Positions 42,750-51,972 of a stretch of 64,000 nucleotides of DNA are shown in pieces. Made by a program: the position numbers and the translations under genes. This DNA comes from JAIBJN01 sp963802795 (lineage in GTDB: Bacteria; Actinomycetota; Thermoleophilia; Gaiellales; Gaiellaceae). The stretch spans positions 620,001 through 684,000 of the forward strand of contig CAWDJV010000005.1 in NCBI GenBank assembly GCA_963802795.1, written 5' to 3'. The first letter of the stretch is position 1. Each line of letters starts with the position of its first letter. The notes beneath the pieces were generated by a model. It made no database searches and was not told the DNA's origin. It saw only the letters and a list, made by a program, of their open reading frames with translations.

Positions 42750-43798
42750 CAGCGCGTCCCCGCTTCCTGGGTCTCGGTTTCCGTCGGCTCCGGTTGCTCC
42801 GCCGGCGCGAGCACCTCGTTCGAACGGATGTATGCGATCAGCGCCTCGACCTGCGGCCTCGTCCAGCCGCGCCCGACCGGCGGCATGTAGCCCTCGTTGT
42901 CGGGCAGGTCCTGCCCTTCCTGCAAGAGCTCCGTGAGGGACTCCGGATTGACGAGCGCTCCGTTCTGCGCGATCGGCGGGCCGATGTCCCCTTCACCGGA
43001 GAGGCCGTGGCACTTGGCGCAGACCCGGTCCCACGTCTCGCGGCCCAGCGCGAGCCTCGCGGCGGCCCCGTCGCCGCCGGTCAGCGCGAGCCAGTCCTCG
43101 TACTCGGCCTCCGAGACGACCTCCACCGTCGTCGGCATGACCGTGTGGAGGATTCCGCAGAGCTCGGCGCACTGACCCTCGAACGTCCCCTCGCGCTCGG
43201 GCAGGAAGTCGAGCTCGTTCGTCCTTTCCGGGATTGCGTCGCGCTTGCCGGTCAGCTCGGGCACCCACCAGCTGTGGACCACGTCGTAGGACGTGAGCTC
43301 GAGCGTGACGGGCCGGTCGACGGGGAGGACGAGCGTGTCGAGCGAGATCGTCCCGTCCGGATAGACGTACTGCCAGTAGAACTGGTGCGCCTCGACCTGG
43401 ATCACGAGCTCGTCGGAGCGGTCGCCGCCCCGTGCCTCGACGGCCGGGGAGCGGGCCAGGACGACCGCGGCGATCACGACGAGGATGACCGCGGGGATGA
43501 CCGTCCAGATGATCTCGATCCTCGTGTTGCCGTGGATCTGGGGGCCCTCGGCCTCGGGAGGCGTCGAGCGCCGGCGGCGGAAGCGGATGATGAAGAGGAT
43601 GAGCGCCGCCTCGACGATCACGAAGACGACCGCGCAGATCGCGAAGACGAACCAGTAGAGCTGGCTGATCGCCTGGCCGCTCGGCGTCGCGGAGTCCGGC
43701 GGCGAGAGCCCTCCGCCCGGGTCGGCCAGCGCGATCGGGGCGGCTGCGAACGAGAGCATCCCGAGCACAGCGATGACGGCGAGCTTCCTCGTCCCCAT
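42749..43798 (-). CDS. ctaC: Cytochrome c oxidase subunit II with fused cytochrome c (caa3-type)
   Basis: 349 aa. Signal peptide (LAVIAVLGMLSFAAAPIALA), two helices (YWFVFAICAVVFVIVEAALI; WTVIPAVILVVIAAVVLA), then the CuA cupredoxin domain with VVHSWWVPELTG and the CuA loop GQCAELCGILHTVMP. The C-terminal 90 residues are a cytochrome c domain with CAKCH heme site and MPPVGRGW giving the axial Met region. The fusion defines caa3 oxidases. First gene of the minus-strand cta operon. Confidence 0.95.
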   Translation of the reverse strand: MGTRKLAVIAVLGMLSFAAAPIALADPGGGLSPPDSATPSGQAISQLYWFVFAICAVVFVIVEAALILFIIRFRRRRSTPPEAEGPQIHGNTRIEIIWTVIPAVILVVIAAVVLARSPAVEARGGDRSDELVIQVEAHQFYWQYVYPDGTISLDTLVLPVDRPVTLELTSYDVVHSWWVPELTGKRDAIPERTNELDFLPEREGTFEGQCAELCGILHTVMPTTVEVVSEAEYEDWLALTGGDGAAARLALGRETWDRVCAKCHGLSGEGDIGPPIAQNGALVNPESLTELLQEGQDLPDNEGYMPPVGRGWTRPQVEALIAYIRSNEVLAPAEQPEPTETETQEAGTR

Positions 43799-43867
43799 GA
43801 GCCGCTGCGATTCTATTCGGCTCGGCCCGGGAGAGGCTTGGCACGAATGTCACCCGGTTGGGTGAGT

Positions 43868-43902
43868 TGCAATTCCTCCGAACTGTGGTTCAGTGAATTG
43901 CA
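43868..43902. promoter_or_regulatory. 35-bp dyad in the divergent ctaC / 44041 intergenic region
   Basis: TGCAATTC (43868-43875) and GAATTGCA (43895-43902) are a perfect inverted repeat; nested inside are GAAC (43880-43883) and GTTC (43888-43891). AT-rich arms stand out from the GC-rich surroundings. It could be an operator for a dimeric regulator of the oxidase genes, or an mRNA hairpin. The rest of the 240-base gap shows nothing else clear. Confidence 0.45.
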
Positions 43903-44027
43903 CGGCGCTCGGCTCTTTTGCGGCTTGAGCTGGGCACCGCTCCGGCATCGCCGGAAGCTGGGAGATGTTCGCGCGTCTCGTCCTCGTTCCCCCTCGAGGA
44001 CTTGCGCCCGCGAGAGCCGGCGCGCTC

Positions 44028-44033
44028 TAGGCT
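44028..44033 (+). promoter_or_regulatory. Probable -10 box (TAGGCT), leaderless start at 44041
   Basis: TAGGCT is followed by seven bases and then ATG 44041. A TTGCGC at 44002 is 20 bases away, too far for a standard -35. Confidence 0.35.
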
Positions 44034-44040
44034 CTGTTCC

Positions 44041-44352
44041 ATGAACGAGGCTTGGATCGTGCCGCTCCCGGCTGACGTGAAGGAGCCCTTCGAGGTCTTC
44101 GTCAACGGCGTGCGCCAGGAGCTCGGCGCCGACTATACGGTCGCCGGGGGCGCGCTTCGCTTTACGAAGCCTCTCGCGCGCGAGGGCCGGCTCGGCGCGC
44201 TCCGCTGGGCGAGCATGTTCTTCGGCGTCGCCGGCACCTATCGGAAGCACGACTCGGTGGACGTCGCCTACGAGGTCGGCGGCCGCCGGACGGTCGCCTC
44301 GGGGCTTCAGATCATCCCGCCAGGCGGGCCAGGACCGTCCCCGACGAGCTGA
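44041..44352 (+). CDS. Small conserved-looking protein of unknown function
   Basis: 103 aa, soluble. β-rich pattern: VPLPADVKEPFEVFVNGVRQ, LGADYTVAGGALRFTKPL, MFFGVAGTYRKHDSVDVAYE. The FVNGVRQELGADYTV stretch resembles the repeated-strand unit seen in phage/structural β-proteins, but I cannot name a family. The 3' end overlaps the convergent DUF4395 gene by 41 bases. Confidence 0.6.
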   Translation: MNEAWIVPLPADVKEPFEVFVNGVRQELGADYTVAGGALRFTKPLAREGRLGALRWASMFFGVAGTYRKHDSVDVAYEVGGRRTVASGLQIIPPGGPGPSPTS

Positions 44353-45013
44353 CGGCGACGGCGGTCGGCACGAGCGCCACCCCGTACTTGCGCGCGAGCT
44401 CTGGCCGTCTCGAGACGTCCACCGTCACGACGCGGCGCCCCTCGCCGCGCAGCCGGCGCTCGAGGTCGGAGCAGGCGCTGCAGAGCGGGTGGGTGAACTG
44501 GACGACGACGCCGCCGTCGAGGGGCTCCCCCAGGTCGCCCGGTTCCACCCGGTCGAGGCGGTGTGAGCGGACGCCTCTGAGGCGGGCGCCGAGGCGGTAG
44601 ACCTCGCAGCCTGTGCACAGGCCGGTCGCGGCGGCGAGGAGGGCGAGCCCCGCAACGAGCAGTCCCAGCGCCCAGCCGAGCGTGCTGAGCGCGAGCGCGT
44701 GGGCCCCGGCAGCGGCGCCGAGGACGGCCACGCCGACCATGTTGGCGAAGCGTGGCGGCCGCGAGTCTTCGATCGGCCCCTCGCCGAAGCGCGGTTGCAC
44801 GAGCTCGAAGTACGCGAGGCAAGGCAGGCAGTAGCGGCGGCCGAAAGCGAGCCCGATCGCAAGCTGGGCGGCGAGGATCGCGAGGAGCGGCCACCAGCCG
44901 GTCAGGAACGCGACCAGCGCGAGGAGGCCGATCGCCGCCTGGTTGAACCGGGGCGCGCGCGCATCGATGACGTCGAGGTCTCGATACGGGTCGGCCGTGC
45001 GCGCTCGCTTCAT
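44312..45013 (-). CDS. Membrane protein: DUF4395-like with thioredoxin-like C-terminus
   Basis: 233 aa. N-terminal part has about four helices with paired cysteines: FGRRYCLPCLAYFELVQPRF (C-x2-C) after the first two and GLCTGCEVYRLG (C-x2-C) after the last; this is the DUF4395 pattern. The C-terminal 75 residues form a thioredoxin-like domain with VVVQFTHPLCSACSDLERRL (C-x2-C) and VVTVDVSRRPELARKYGVALV-P-T (cis-Pro motif). Likely a membrane thiol/disulfide relay, perhaps supporting oxidase or cytochrome c maturation nearby; inference. Confidence 0.78.
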   Translation of the reverse strand: MKRARTADPYRDLDVIDARAPRFNQAAIGLLALVAFLTGWWPLLAILAAQLAIGLAFGRRYCLPCLAYFELVQPRFGEGPIEDSRPPRFANMVGVAVLGAAAGAHALALSTLGWALGLLVAGLALLAAATGLCTGCEVYRLGARLRGVRSHRLDRVEPGDLGEPLDGGVVVQFTHPLCSACSDLERRLRGEGRRVVTVDVSRRPELARKYGVALVPTAVAVSSSGTVLARLAG

Positions 45014-45020
45014 TTTGTGA

Positions 45021-45026
45021 AGCTTA
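45021..45026 (-). promoter_or_regulatory. Probable -10 box (TAAGCT) for the DUF4395 gene
   Basis: On the minus strand TAAGCT is followed by seven bases and the ATG at 45013. On the plus strand, TATGCT at 45060-45065 precedes the 2-oxoglutarate dehydrogenase GTG by 12 bases, making this a compact divergent promoter region. Confidence 0.35.
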
Positions 45027-45077
45027 CAGCGCCCGTCAGGACAACGAGAAACCAGTCGCTATGCTCACTGCAGGGCT

Positions 45078-47915
45078 GTGGAACCCGAGCGATTCGACGA
45101 TCTGAACAGCGGCTTCGTCCAGGAGCTGTTTGCCGCATACCTCGCCTCGCCCGAGGCGGTCGATCCCGAATGGCGCACCTTCTTCGAGTCGGCCGATGTC
45201 GGCCTGCTCGACGACCATCCGCTGCTCCGGAAGCTGCGGGAGCTCTCGCCGGACGGAGGACCCGACGGGAACGGCGCGCCGGTAGCCGCGCCTACGCCGG
45301 CGCCGGCCGAGGCGCCCCCCGACGACCTTCTCCTCGGCGCCGTGGCGGCGGGCATGTCGCTGGTGAAGGCGCACCGGACGCACGGCCACCTTGCCGCCCG
45401 GCTCGATCCCCTCGACACGGAGCCGATCGGCGATCCTGCGCTCGACCCCGACAGGCTCGTCCCGCGCTTGACGCCCGAGCTCCAGGCGCGTATCCCGGCG
45501 AGCGTCCTGCGCCTCCACGTTCCGGCGGAGACGCTCGCGGAGGCGCTCCCGCTCCTGCGCGAGACCTACTGCGGGACGATGGCGTACGAGATCGAGCACA
45601 TCTCGAGCCACGAGCAGCGGCTCTGGCTTCGCGACGCGATCGAGTCGAGCCGCTACCGGCAGCCGCTGGCGCCGGAGGAGAGAAAGGCACTCCTCCAGCG
45701 GCTCTCCGAGGTCGAGGGCTTCGAGCGTTACCTGCGCCGGGCGTTCCTCGGGCAGAAGCAGTTCTCCATCGAGGGTCTCGACGTCATGGTCCCGATGCTC
45801 GACGAGGCGATCGAGCTCGCCGCCGGCGACGGGGCGAAGCGTGTGGTCGTCGGGATGGCCCACCGCGGCAGGCTCAACGTCCTCGCGCACACGGTGGGAC
45901 GCCAGCTCGACGCGATCCTCCGCGAGTTCGAGGGCGAGCGCCTGCTCGAGGCGGTGACCGCGGATCTCGAGAGCGGCTCCGGCGACGTCAAGTACCACCA
46001 CGGCGCCGAGGGCGTCCGCGAGACCCCCAGCGGCAAGGTCACCGTCACCCTCACCTCGAACCCGAGCCACCTCGAGTTCGTCGACCCTGTGGTCGAAGGC
46101 GAGACGCGGGCGTGGCAGAGCGAGCACGACACGGCGGCGGGCGCCCACGACCCGTCCGCGGCGCTCGCCGTCCTCATCCACGGGGACGCCGCGTTCCCGG
46201 GGCAGGGAGTCGTCGCCGAGACCCTCAACCTCCAGGAGCTCGCCGGCTACACGACGGGCGGGTCCCTCCACGTGATCGCGAACAACCAGGTGGGCTTCAC
46301 GACCGACCCTGACGAGGGCCGCTCGACCCGCTACTCGAGCGACCTGGCGAAAGGCTTCGACACGCCGATCATCCACGTCAACGCTGACGACCCGGAGGCG
46401 GCCATCTCGGCGATTCGCCTCGCGATGGCGTTCCGCGAGGAGTTCCGCCACGACGTCGTCGTCGATGTCGTCGGCTACCGCCGGTTCGGCCACAACGAAG
46501 GCGACGAGCCGAGCTACACGCAGCCGCTCATGTACAAGCTCATCGAGGAGCACCCGGGCGTGCGCGAGCTCTACGCCCAGGAGCTCGCCGAGCGGGGCGT
46601 CGTGTCGCCGGACGAGGTCGAGGGCATGCTCGACGCCGTGCAGGAGCGAATGCGGGCGGTCCACGAGGAGCTGAAGGCGTCCTTCGGGACGTCGAGGCGC
46701 CGCAAGGAGCGGCGCATCGGCCGGGGCGCGGACGCGCAGGTCAACACGGCAGTGGCGGCCGAGCGGCTCCTCGAGCTGAACGAGCAGCTCCTGGCCGTGC
46801 CGGACGGCTTCACCGTGCACCCGAAGCTCGTCAAGGCGCTCGAGCGGCGGCGAGACAGCGTCGGCGAGCAGGGCGGGATCGACTGGGCGCAGGCCGAGGG
46901 GCTCGCGTTCGCCAGCCTCCTCGAGGAGGGCACGCCCGTGCGGCTCACCGGACAGGACACGGAGCGCGGGACGTTCTCGCACCGCCACCTCGTCCTGCAC
47001 GACTACGAGACCGGCGAGAAGTACGCTCCCATCGAGCACCTGCCGGAGGCGCGGGCGCCGTTCCACGTCTACAACTCTCCGCTCTCGGAGACCGCGGCGC
47101 TCGGCTTCGAGTACGGGTACTCGGTCGCGGTCTCCCGCGCGCTCGTCCTCTGGGAGGCGCAGTTCGGGGACTTCGTCAACTCCGCCCAGGTGATCGTCGA
47201 CCAGTTCATCGTCTCCGGCCTCTCGAAGTGGGGCCAGAGCTCGCGCCTGACGCTTCTCCTCCCGCACGGGTACGAGGGAAACGGGCCGGAGCACTCGAGC
47301 GCGCGGCTGGAGCGCTTCATGCAGCTCGCGGCGCAGGACAACGTCCGCATCGTCAACTGCTCAACGGCAGCGCAGTACTTCCACGTGCTCAGGCGGCAGG
47401 CTCTCCACGCCAAGGGGCGGCCGCTCCTGATCCTGACGCCGAAGGGCCTTCTCCGGCTCAAGCAGGCCACCTCGCACCTCGACGAGCTCTCGGGCGGAGG
47501 CTTCCGCGCGATCATCGACGATCCGCGGCTCAGTGCCGAGGAGAAGCAGGAGGTCAGCCGGCTCGTACTCTGCTCCGGAAAGGTCTACTACGACATCGTG
47601 GGGCACGAGGCCGCGGGCGGGGCGGAGGGGGTCGCGGTCGCGCGGCTCGAGCAGCTCTATCCGTTCCCGGTCGCCTCCTACGACGAGCTCCTCTCCCGCT
47701 ATCCGGGCCTGACCGAACTGGTCTGGGCCCAGGAGGAGCCCCAGAACATGGGCGCCTGGCGCGCGGTCCGCCACCGCCTCGAGGAGGGTCTCCCCGCCGA
47801 GGTCCAGCTCCGCTACGTCGGCCGCCCCTGGCGGGCGAGCCCGAGCGAGGGGTACCCGACGGCGCACCTGCTCGAGCAGGACCGCATCGCCCGCGAGGCG
47901 CTGGGCGCCTTCTAG
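45078..47915 (+). CDS. sucA: 2-oxoglutarate dehydrogenase E1 component
   Basis: 945 aa from GTG 45078. N-terminal MEPERFDDLNSGFVQELF is the E1 leader helix that binds E2/E3 complexes. TPP-site motifs: GMAHRGRLNVLAHTVG, HGDAAFPGQGVVAETLNL, NNQVGFTTDP, and FGHNEGDEPSYTQPLMY. It ends like SucA and lacks the N-terminal E2-like acyltransferase domain of mycobacterial Kgd (about 1230 aa), so a separate E2 is expected elsewhere. Decarboxylates 2-oxoglutarate in the TCA cycle. Confidence 0.93.
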   Translation: MEPERFDDLNSGFVQELFAAYLASPEAVDPEWRTFFESADVGLLDDHPLLRKLRELSPDGGPDGNGAPVAAPTPAPAEAPPDDLLLGAVAAGMSLVKAHRTHGHLAARLDPLDTEPIGDPALDPDRLVPRLTPELQARIPASVLRLHVPAETLAEALPLLRETYCGTMAYEIEHISSHEQRLWLRDAIESSRYRQPLAPEERKALLQRLSEVEGFERYLRRAFLGQKQFSIEGLDVMVPMLDEAIELAAGDGAKRVVVGMAHRGRLNVLAHTVGRQLDAILREFEGERLLEAVTADLESGSGDVKYHHGAEGVRETPSGKVTVTLTSNPSHLEFVDPVVEGETRAWQSEHDTAAGAHDPSAALAVLIHGDAAFPGQGVVAETLNLQELAGYTTGGSLHVIANNQVGFTTDPDEGRSTRYSSDLAKGFDTPIIHVNADDPEAAISAIRLAMAFREEFRHDVVVDVVGYRRFGHNEGDEPSYTQPLMYKLIEEHPGVRELYAQELAERGVVSPDEVEGMLDAVQERMRAVHEELKASFGTSRRRKERRIGRGADAQVNTAVAAERLLELNEQLLAVPDGFTVHPKLVKALERRRDSVGEQGGIDWAQAEGLAFASLLEEGTPVRLTGQDTERGTFSHRHLVLHDYETGEKYAPIEHLPEARAPFHVYNSPLSETAALGFEYGYSVAVSRALVLWEAQFGDFVNSAQVIVDQFIVSGLSKWGQSSRLTLLLPHGYEGNGPEHSSARLERFMQLAAQDNVRIVNCSTAAQYFHVLRRQALHAKGRPLLILTPKGLLRLKQATSHLDELSGGGFRAIIDDPRLSAEEKQEVSRLVLCSGKVYYDIVGHEAAGGAEGVAVARLEQLYPFPVASYDELLSRYPGLTELVWAQEEPQNMGAWRAVRHRLEEGLPAEVQLRYVGRPWRASPSEGYPTAHLLEQDRIAREALGAF

Positions 47916-48110
47916 TCTCGCCCCCCGCACGGGCCTCGCGGAAGACGCGTCGCACGTCCGCGAGCGGCCCTGCGTGGCCGAGCTTGTCGGGGTCTGCCGG
48001 GTCGTGACGCCCGCCTCAGCACCGCGTGACCGGGCGGGCGACGAAACCGTCTGCGCCGAGGCCGCGTATTACCACACGGCCGGGCTCCGTTCGAAACCTG
48101 GGGAGCCCCA

Positions 48111-48788
48111 ATGGACACGATCGAGAGAGGAGGGAGCGACTCTCGCGCGCTCTCTCGCCGCGACCTGCTCAAACGGGCGGGCGTCGTCGGAGTTGTGGCC
48201 GCCGCGCCCGCCGCCGCGCTCGCTCCGGAGGCGGCGCCCGTTCGCGAGCGAGAGAGACTCGAGTCGTTCACCTCTGCGGAGGCGGAGACGGTCGAGGCGA
48301 TCGTCGAGCGCCTGATTCCGAGCGACGCGAACGGTCCCGGAGCCGCCGAAGCGCGCGTCGTGCGCTACATCGACAGAGCTCTCAGCGGGGAGCTCCGTTC
48401 GTTCCGAGGCGCGTACGCCGAGGGACTCGCCGCCACGGACGAGTACGCCCGGACGCGGTTCGGCGCCGGGTTTGCGGCGCTCAGCGCAGCGCAGCAGGAC
48501 ACCGTGCTGACCGAGATGGAGCAGAACCTCGCGGGCGGGTTTCCCGGCGGCTCGCGCGCGTTCTTCGAACTGGTTCGCGAGCACAGTCTCCAGGGCATGT
48601 TCGGCGACCCGGTCCACGGCGGCAACGCCGACTTCGTCGGCTGGGACCTGATCGGCTTTCCGGGCGTGAAGCTCGCCTTCACCGCCGCCGAGCAGGAGCT
48701 CGACGTGAGCGTCGTCCCTGCGCACAAGTCGACGGCGGACTACCCGCTCTTCAAGGGAAGGCGAAAGCGAGGCAACGATGAGCACTAG
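48111..48788 (+). CDS. Gluconate 2-dehydrogenase subunit 3-like protein with Tat signal
   Basis: 225 aa. Tat-type leader: SRRDLLKRAGVVGVVAAAPAAALA. The mature part fits the subunit 3 family: FTSAEAETVEAIVERLIPSD, YIDRALSGELRSFRGAYAEG, and GMFGDPVHGGNADFVGWDLI-G-F-P-G, a signature of the small subunit of membrane FAD sugar dehydrogenases. Its last codons overlap the start of the GMC oxidoreductase gene, the catalytic partner, so the pair is translated together and exported folded. Confidence 0.88.
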   Translation: MDTIERGGSDSRALSRRDLLKRAGVVGVVAAAPAAALAPEAAPVRERERLESFTSAEAETVEAIVERLIPSDANGPGAAEARVVRYIDRALSGELRSFRGAYAEGLAATDEYARTRFGAGFAALSAAQQDTVLTEMEQNLAGGFPGGSRAFFELVREHSLQGMFGDPVHGGNADFVGWDLIGFPGVKLAFTAAEQELDVSVVPAHKSTADYPLFKGRRKRGNDEH

Positions 48789-50480
48789 GAAGCGCACAGG
48801 CCGACGTGGTGGTCATCGGCCTCGGAGCAGGAGGGGGCACCGCGGTGCTCCCGCTTGCACAGGCAGGGCTCGAAGTCGTCGCTCTCGAGGCCGGCGGGCG
48901 GTTCTCCGTCCGGGACTTCCACGCGGACGAGATCCGGAACGACATCCGCAACTGGTTCGGGCGGGCGAAGGTGAACGAGGAGGTCCCCACCCAGCGGCGT
49001 ACCGCCTCGGAGGCGTCGGTGCCCGCGATCGCGCCCGGCCGGATGATGAACGCGGTCGGCGGCACCTCGATCCACTGGACCTGCCAGAGCTGGCGACTCA
49101 TGCCCTGGAACTTCAACCAGCGCAGCGAGACGATCCGTCGCTACGGCGCCGGCGCCCTCCCGGTCGGCTCCACGCTCACGGACTGGCCGCTGGACTACGA
49201 GGAGCTGGAGCCCTACTACGACAAGGTCGAGTTCCTGCACGGCGTGTCCGGGAAGGCCGGGAACCTCGGCGGGACCATCGACCCGCGCGGGAACGTCTTC
49301 GAGGGCGCGCGAGGTCGCGAGTACCCGCTGCCGCCACTCCGTCGCACCGGGTTCACCGAATTCATGGCGGACGCCGCTCGACGGCTCGGCTGGCACCCGT
49401 TCCCCGGCCCGTCGGCGATCCGCTCCCAGCCGTACAACGGCCTGTCTGCCTGCGACTACCACGGCTTCTGCACCTGGGGCGGCTGCCATGTCAACGCGAA
49501 GGGGTCGACGAATCTAACGGCGATCCCCATGGCGGAGGCCACGCGCAATCTCGAGGTGATCGAGCAGGCGCGTGCGGTCGAGATCACCGTCGACCGCGAC
49601 GGACGAGCGAACGGTGTCCGCTACCTCAAGGGACGCAAACTCCACTTCCTGGCCGCGAAGGCAGTCCTGCTCGCCGGCTACACGTACGAGAACACACGCC
49701 TGCTCCTCCTCTCGAAGTCGGCGGCGTATCCGAACGGGCTCTCGAACAACCACGGTCAGGTCGGACGGCACTACCTGGCGCACGTCCGTGCCGGTGCGAA
49801 CGGCGTGATCCCCGGACGGCGCCTGAACCGCTTCTCGGGGACCGCGAGTCAGTGGACCGCGGTCGACGACTGGGACAGCGACTTCTTCGACCACGCGAGC
49901 CTCGGCTTCACGGGCGGCGGAACCATTTCCGCCGGCATGGAGGCGAAGCCGATCGGAGCCGCCCGGACGACGCCGCCTTCGGTGCCCCGCTGGGGGTCCG
50001 CCTGGAAGGCGTGGCTGAAGGACGAACGCGATCTCGGTGGCGTCGGCGGCGACGCAGATCAACGTCGCGCCGTACGAGGACATCTTCCTCGACCTCGATC
50101 CCGTGACGAAGGACCCCGACGGGTTCCCGGTCGTCCGGGTCACGAACGACCTGAAGGAGAACGAGCGCCGCGCCGCGCTCTTCGTCCAGGGGAAGTGCCT
50201 GGACTGGCTGCGCGAGGCGGGCGCCTCGGAGGTGTGGCCGGTCGCGCCGAGCTCCCAGTCGATCCAGACGCACGCCTACGGCGGCACGCGGATGGGCGAC
50301 GACCCCGATGTCGACGTCACGGACCGGTGGTGCTTCTCCCATGAGATTCCGAACCTGGGAGTCCTCGGCGCCTCGAACTTCCCGACCTCGGGCGGCCGCA
50401 ACCCGACCGAGACGGTGATGGCCCTCGCCTGGCGCACGGCCGACCACCTCGTCGAAAGCTGGGAGACGATCGCGGTGTAG
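48778..50480 (+). pseudogene. GMC-family FAD oxidoreductase (gluconate/sugar dehydrogenase large subunit), frameshifted as given
   Basis: About 567 aa after repair. ATG 48778 overlaps the upstream gene's end, but the family sequence (ADVVVIGLGAGGGTAVLPLA) is in the next frame, so an extra base lies near 48793; a GTG at 48806 is the only in-frame start otherwise. Then GGTSIHWTCQSWR, CDYHGFCTWGGCHVNAKGS, AVLLAGYTYENTRLLLLS. Near 50030 another extra base shifts the frame to VASAATQINVAPYEDIFLDL and the C-terminal GMC motif AYGGTRMGDD and GASNFPTSGGRNPTETVMAL. Oxidises a sugar or polyol outside the membrane. Confidence 0.82.
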
Positions 50481-50484
50481 AGCA

Positions 50485-51882
50485 TCAGCTCGAGCCGGCG
50501 ATCTCCGCGAGCGCCTCGCCGAGGCGAGCGGCCTCCGCTCCCGCTCCCTCGAGATCGTCGTCGTTGAGTCGTGTTCTGAGCTCGCCGAGGTGGATGTCGA
50601 TGCGAACGGCGTCGACCCTGTCGAGGGTGTGCACGAAGCGATCCCGGATCCATTCGAGGGTGGCGAGATCGCCCATCAACAGGCCGGTGTTGCCGGCCGC
50701 AGCGTCGATCTCGAGCTGGCGGGCCCAGAGCTCGAAGCGGTCCTGGTCGATCCCGGCCGGAGGCCGGTGGCGGAGCTGGAGGTCGAGGCCGGCCTGGGCG
50801 ACCCCAACGGCTGCACGGCGAGTCTCGACCGCGTCGTGGGCGGCCACCGTACGGCGCAGCTCCTCGAGCGCCCGCCTCATCCGCTTCTCGAGCCTCGGCG
50901 GCACGTCGCCCGTCCGAAATGCCTTCCAGGCCGCGCCCATCGTCCGCACGGAAGCGCTCGCCGCCTTCCAGTGCCCGGACTCGGCCAGGTCGAAGACGAC
51001 GTCCGCCTCCGCGGACAGGGCTTCCAGCTCCTCCGGGACTGGTCCGGGGAGCCCGTCGGCGGGGACGGCGAGGGACATAGCCTCGACGTCGCCTCCGGAG
51101 GCGGTGAGGAACTCGCCGTACCCGGGGGCGAAGGCCTTGTCCTCGCGGGAGCCGTCCTGATGGAGCTCCGAGCCGACGATCGCCCCGTGCACCGAGCCGT
51201 GCGGCCCGTCAACGGTCTGGTCGACGGCCTTGATCGTGACTTCCTCGAAGACCAGGCCGGGGATGTTCTCGGGTCGGTAGACGTCGCCGACCTTGGGATC
51301 GCCGGGCATGATCAGCGCGGGAGGGCCCTCTCTGCCGGCGAACCACGTGCCTTCGGTGTCCGCGATCAGGCCGTCCCGGTAGTTGAAGACGTCCTCCCCC
51401 AGATACCAGACGGATCCGTCGTCGGCCTGCGCGTAGTGGTCGAGCGCGACCTCCTCGATTCGTCCGTCGAGATACGCGACGTACTGGGAGACGAGGGACT
51501 CGATCCGGACTCCGCTCCACTCGATGATCCTGGTCTCGGGGAGGAGCGTCGTCTCGGTCTTGAAGTCCTTGCCGTCGACCGTGCCGGAGAGGATCGCCGA
51601 CGAGAGATTGCTGATCGGGAAGAGAGGGTTCGTGATCTTCGTGGGGTTCGAGAACGGGGGCAGGACGAGATCGACGCGGTCGGCCGTCGCCGCCACCGGG
51701 AAGTCCAGGCCGGCGGCCGCGAGCTCCGCGTCCGTCGGCTGGGGGATCGTCGTGGGCTGGGCGAGCGCGTCCGGGGAGACCGAGGCGCCGGTCGAGGCCC
51801 CGTCGTCGCGGCAGCCACCTGCCGCGAGGGTCGTCAAGCAGATGCCGAGCAGAGCGCCGGTGAGTCGCGTGCCGAGAGCCAT
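50485..51882 (-). CDS. Secreted lipoprotein of unknown function
   Basis: 465 aa. Lipoprotein leader with lipobox ending LAAGGC (ALLGICLTTLAAGGC). The N-terminal domain (about 60-280) is β-rich: FSNPTKITNPLFPISNLSS, IEEVALDHYAQADDGSVWYLGEDV, GTWFAGREGPPALIMPGDPK. The C-terminal 180 residues are helical and Arg/Glu-rich (about 330-460), with predicted helical bundle character. I recognise no named family; similar proteins with the DHYAQADDGSVWYLGE motif occur in soil Actinobacteria. Convergent with the GMC gene across four bases. Confidence 0.7.
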   Translation of the reverse strand: MALGTRLTGALLGICLTTLAAGGCRDDGASTGASVSPDALAQPTTIPQPTDAELAAAGLDFPVAATADRVDLVLPPFSNPTKITNPLFPISNLSSAILSGTVDGKDFKTETTLLPETRIIEWSGVRIESLVSQYVAYLDGRIEEVALDHYAQADDGSVWYLGEDVFNYRDGLIADTEGTWFAGREGPPALIMPGDPKVGDVYRPENIPGLVFEEVTIKAVDQTVDGPHGSVHGAIVGSELHQDGSREDKAFAPGYGEFLTASGGDVEAMSLAVPADGLPGPVPEELEALSAEADVVFDLAESGHWKAASASVRTMGAAWKAFRTGDVPPRLEKRMRRALEELRRTVAAHDAVETRRAAVGVAQAGLDLQLRHRPPAGIDQDRFELWARQLEIDAAAGNTGLLMGDLATLEWIRDRFVHTLDRVDAVRIDIHLGELRTRLNDDDLEGAGAEAARLGEALAEIAGSS

Positions 51883-51972
51883 CTCCTGCCTCCTTCGTGC
51901 TCGTTGCGAGCACCGTAGGAGGGCCGGATGAGATGGCCCTGAGACGCGGATGAGCTGGATGTGAGAGCTCGA

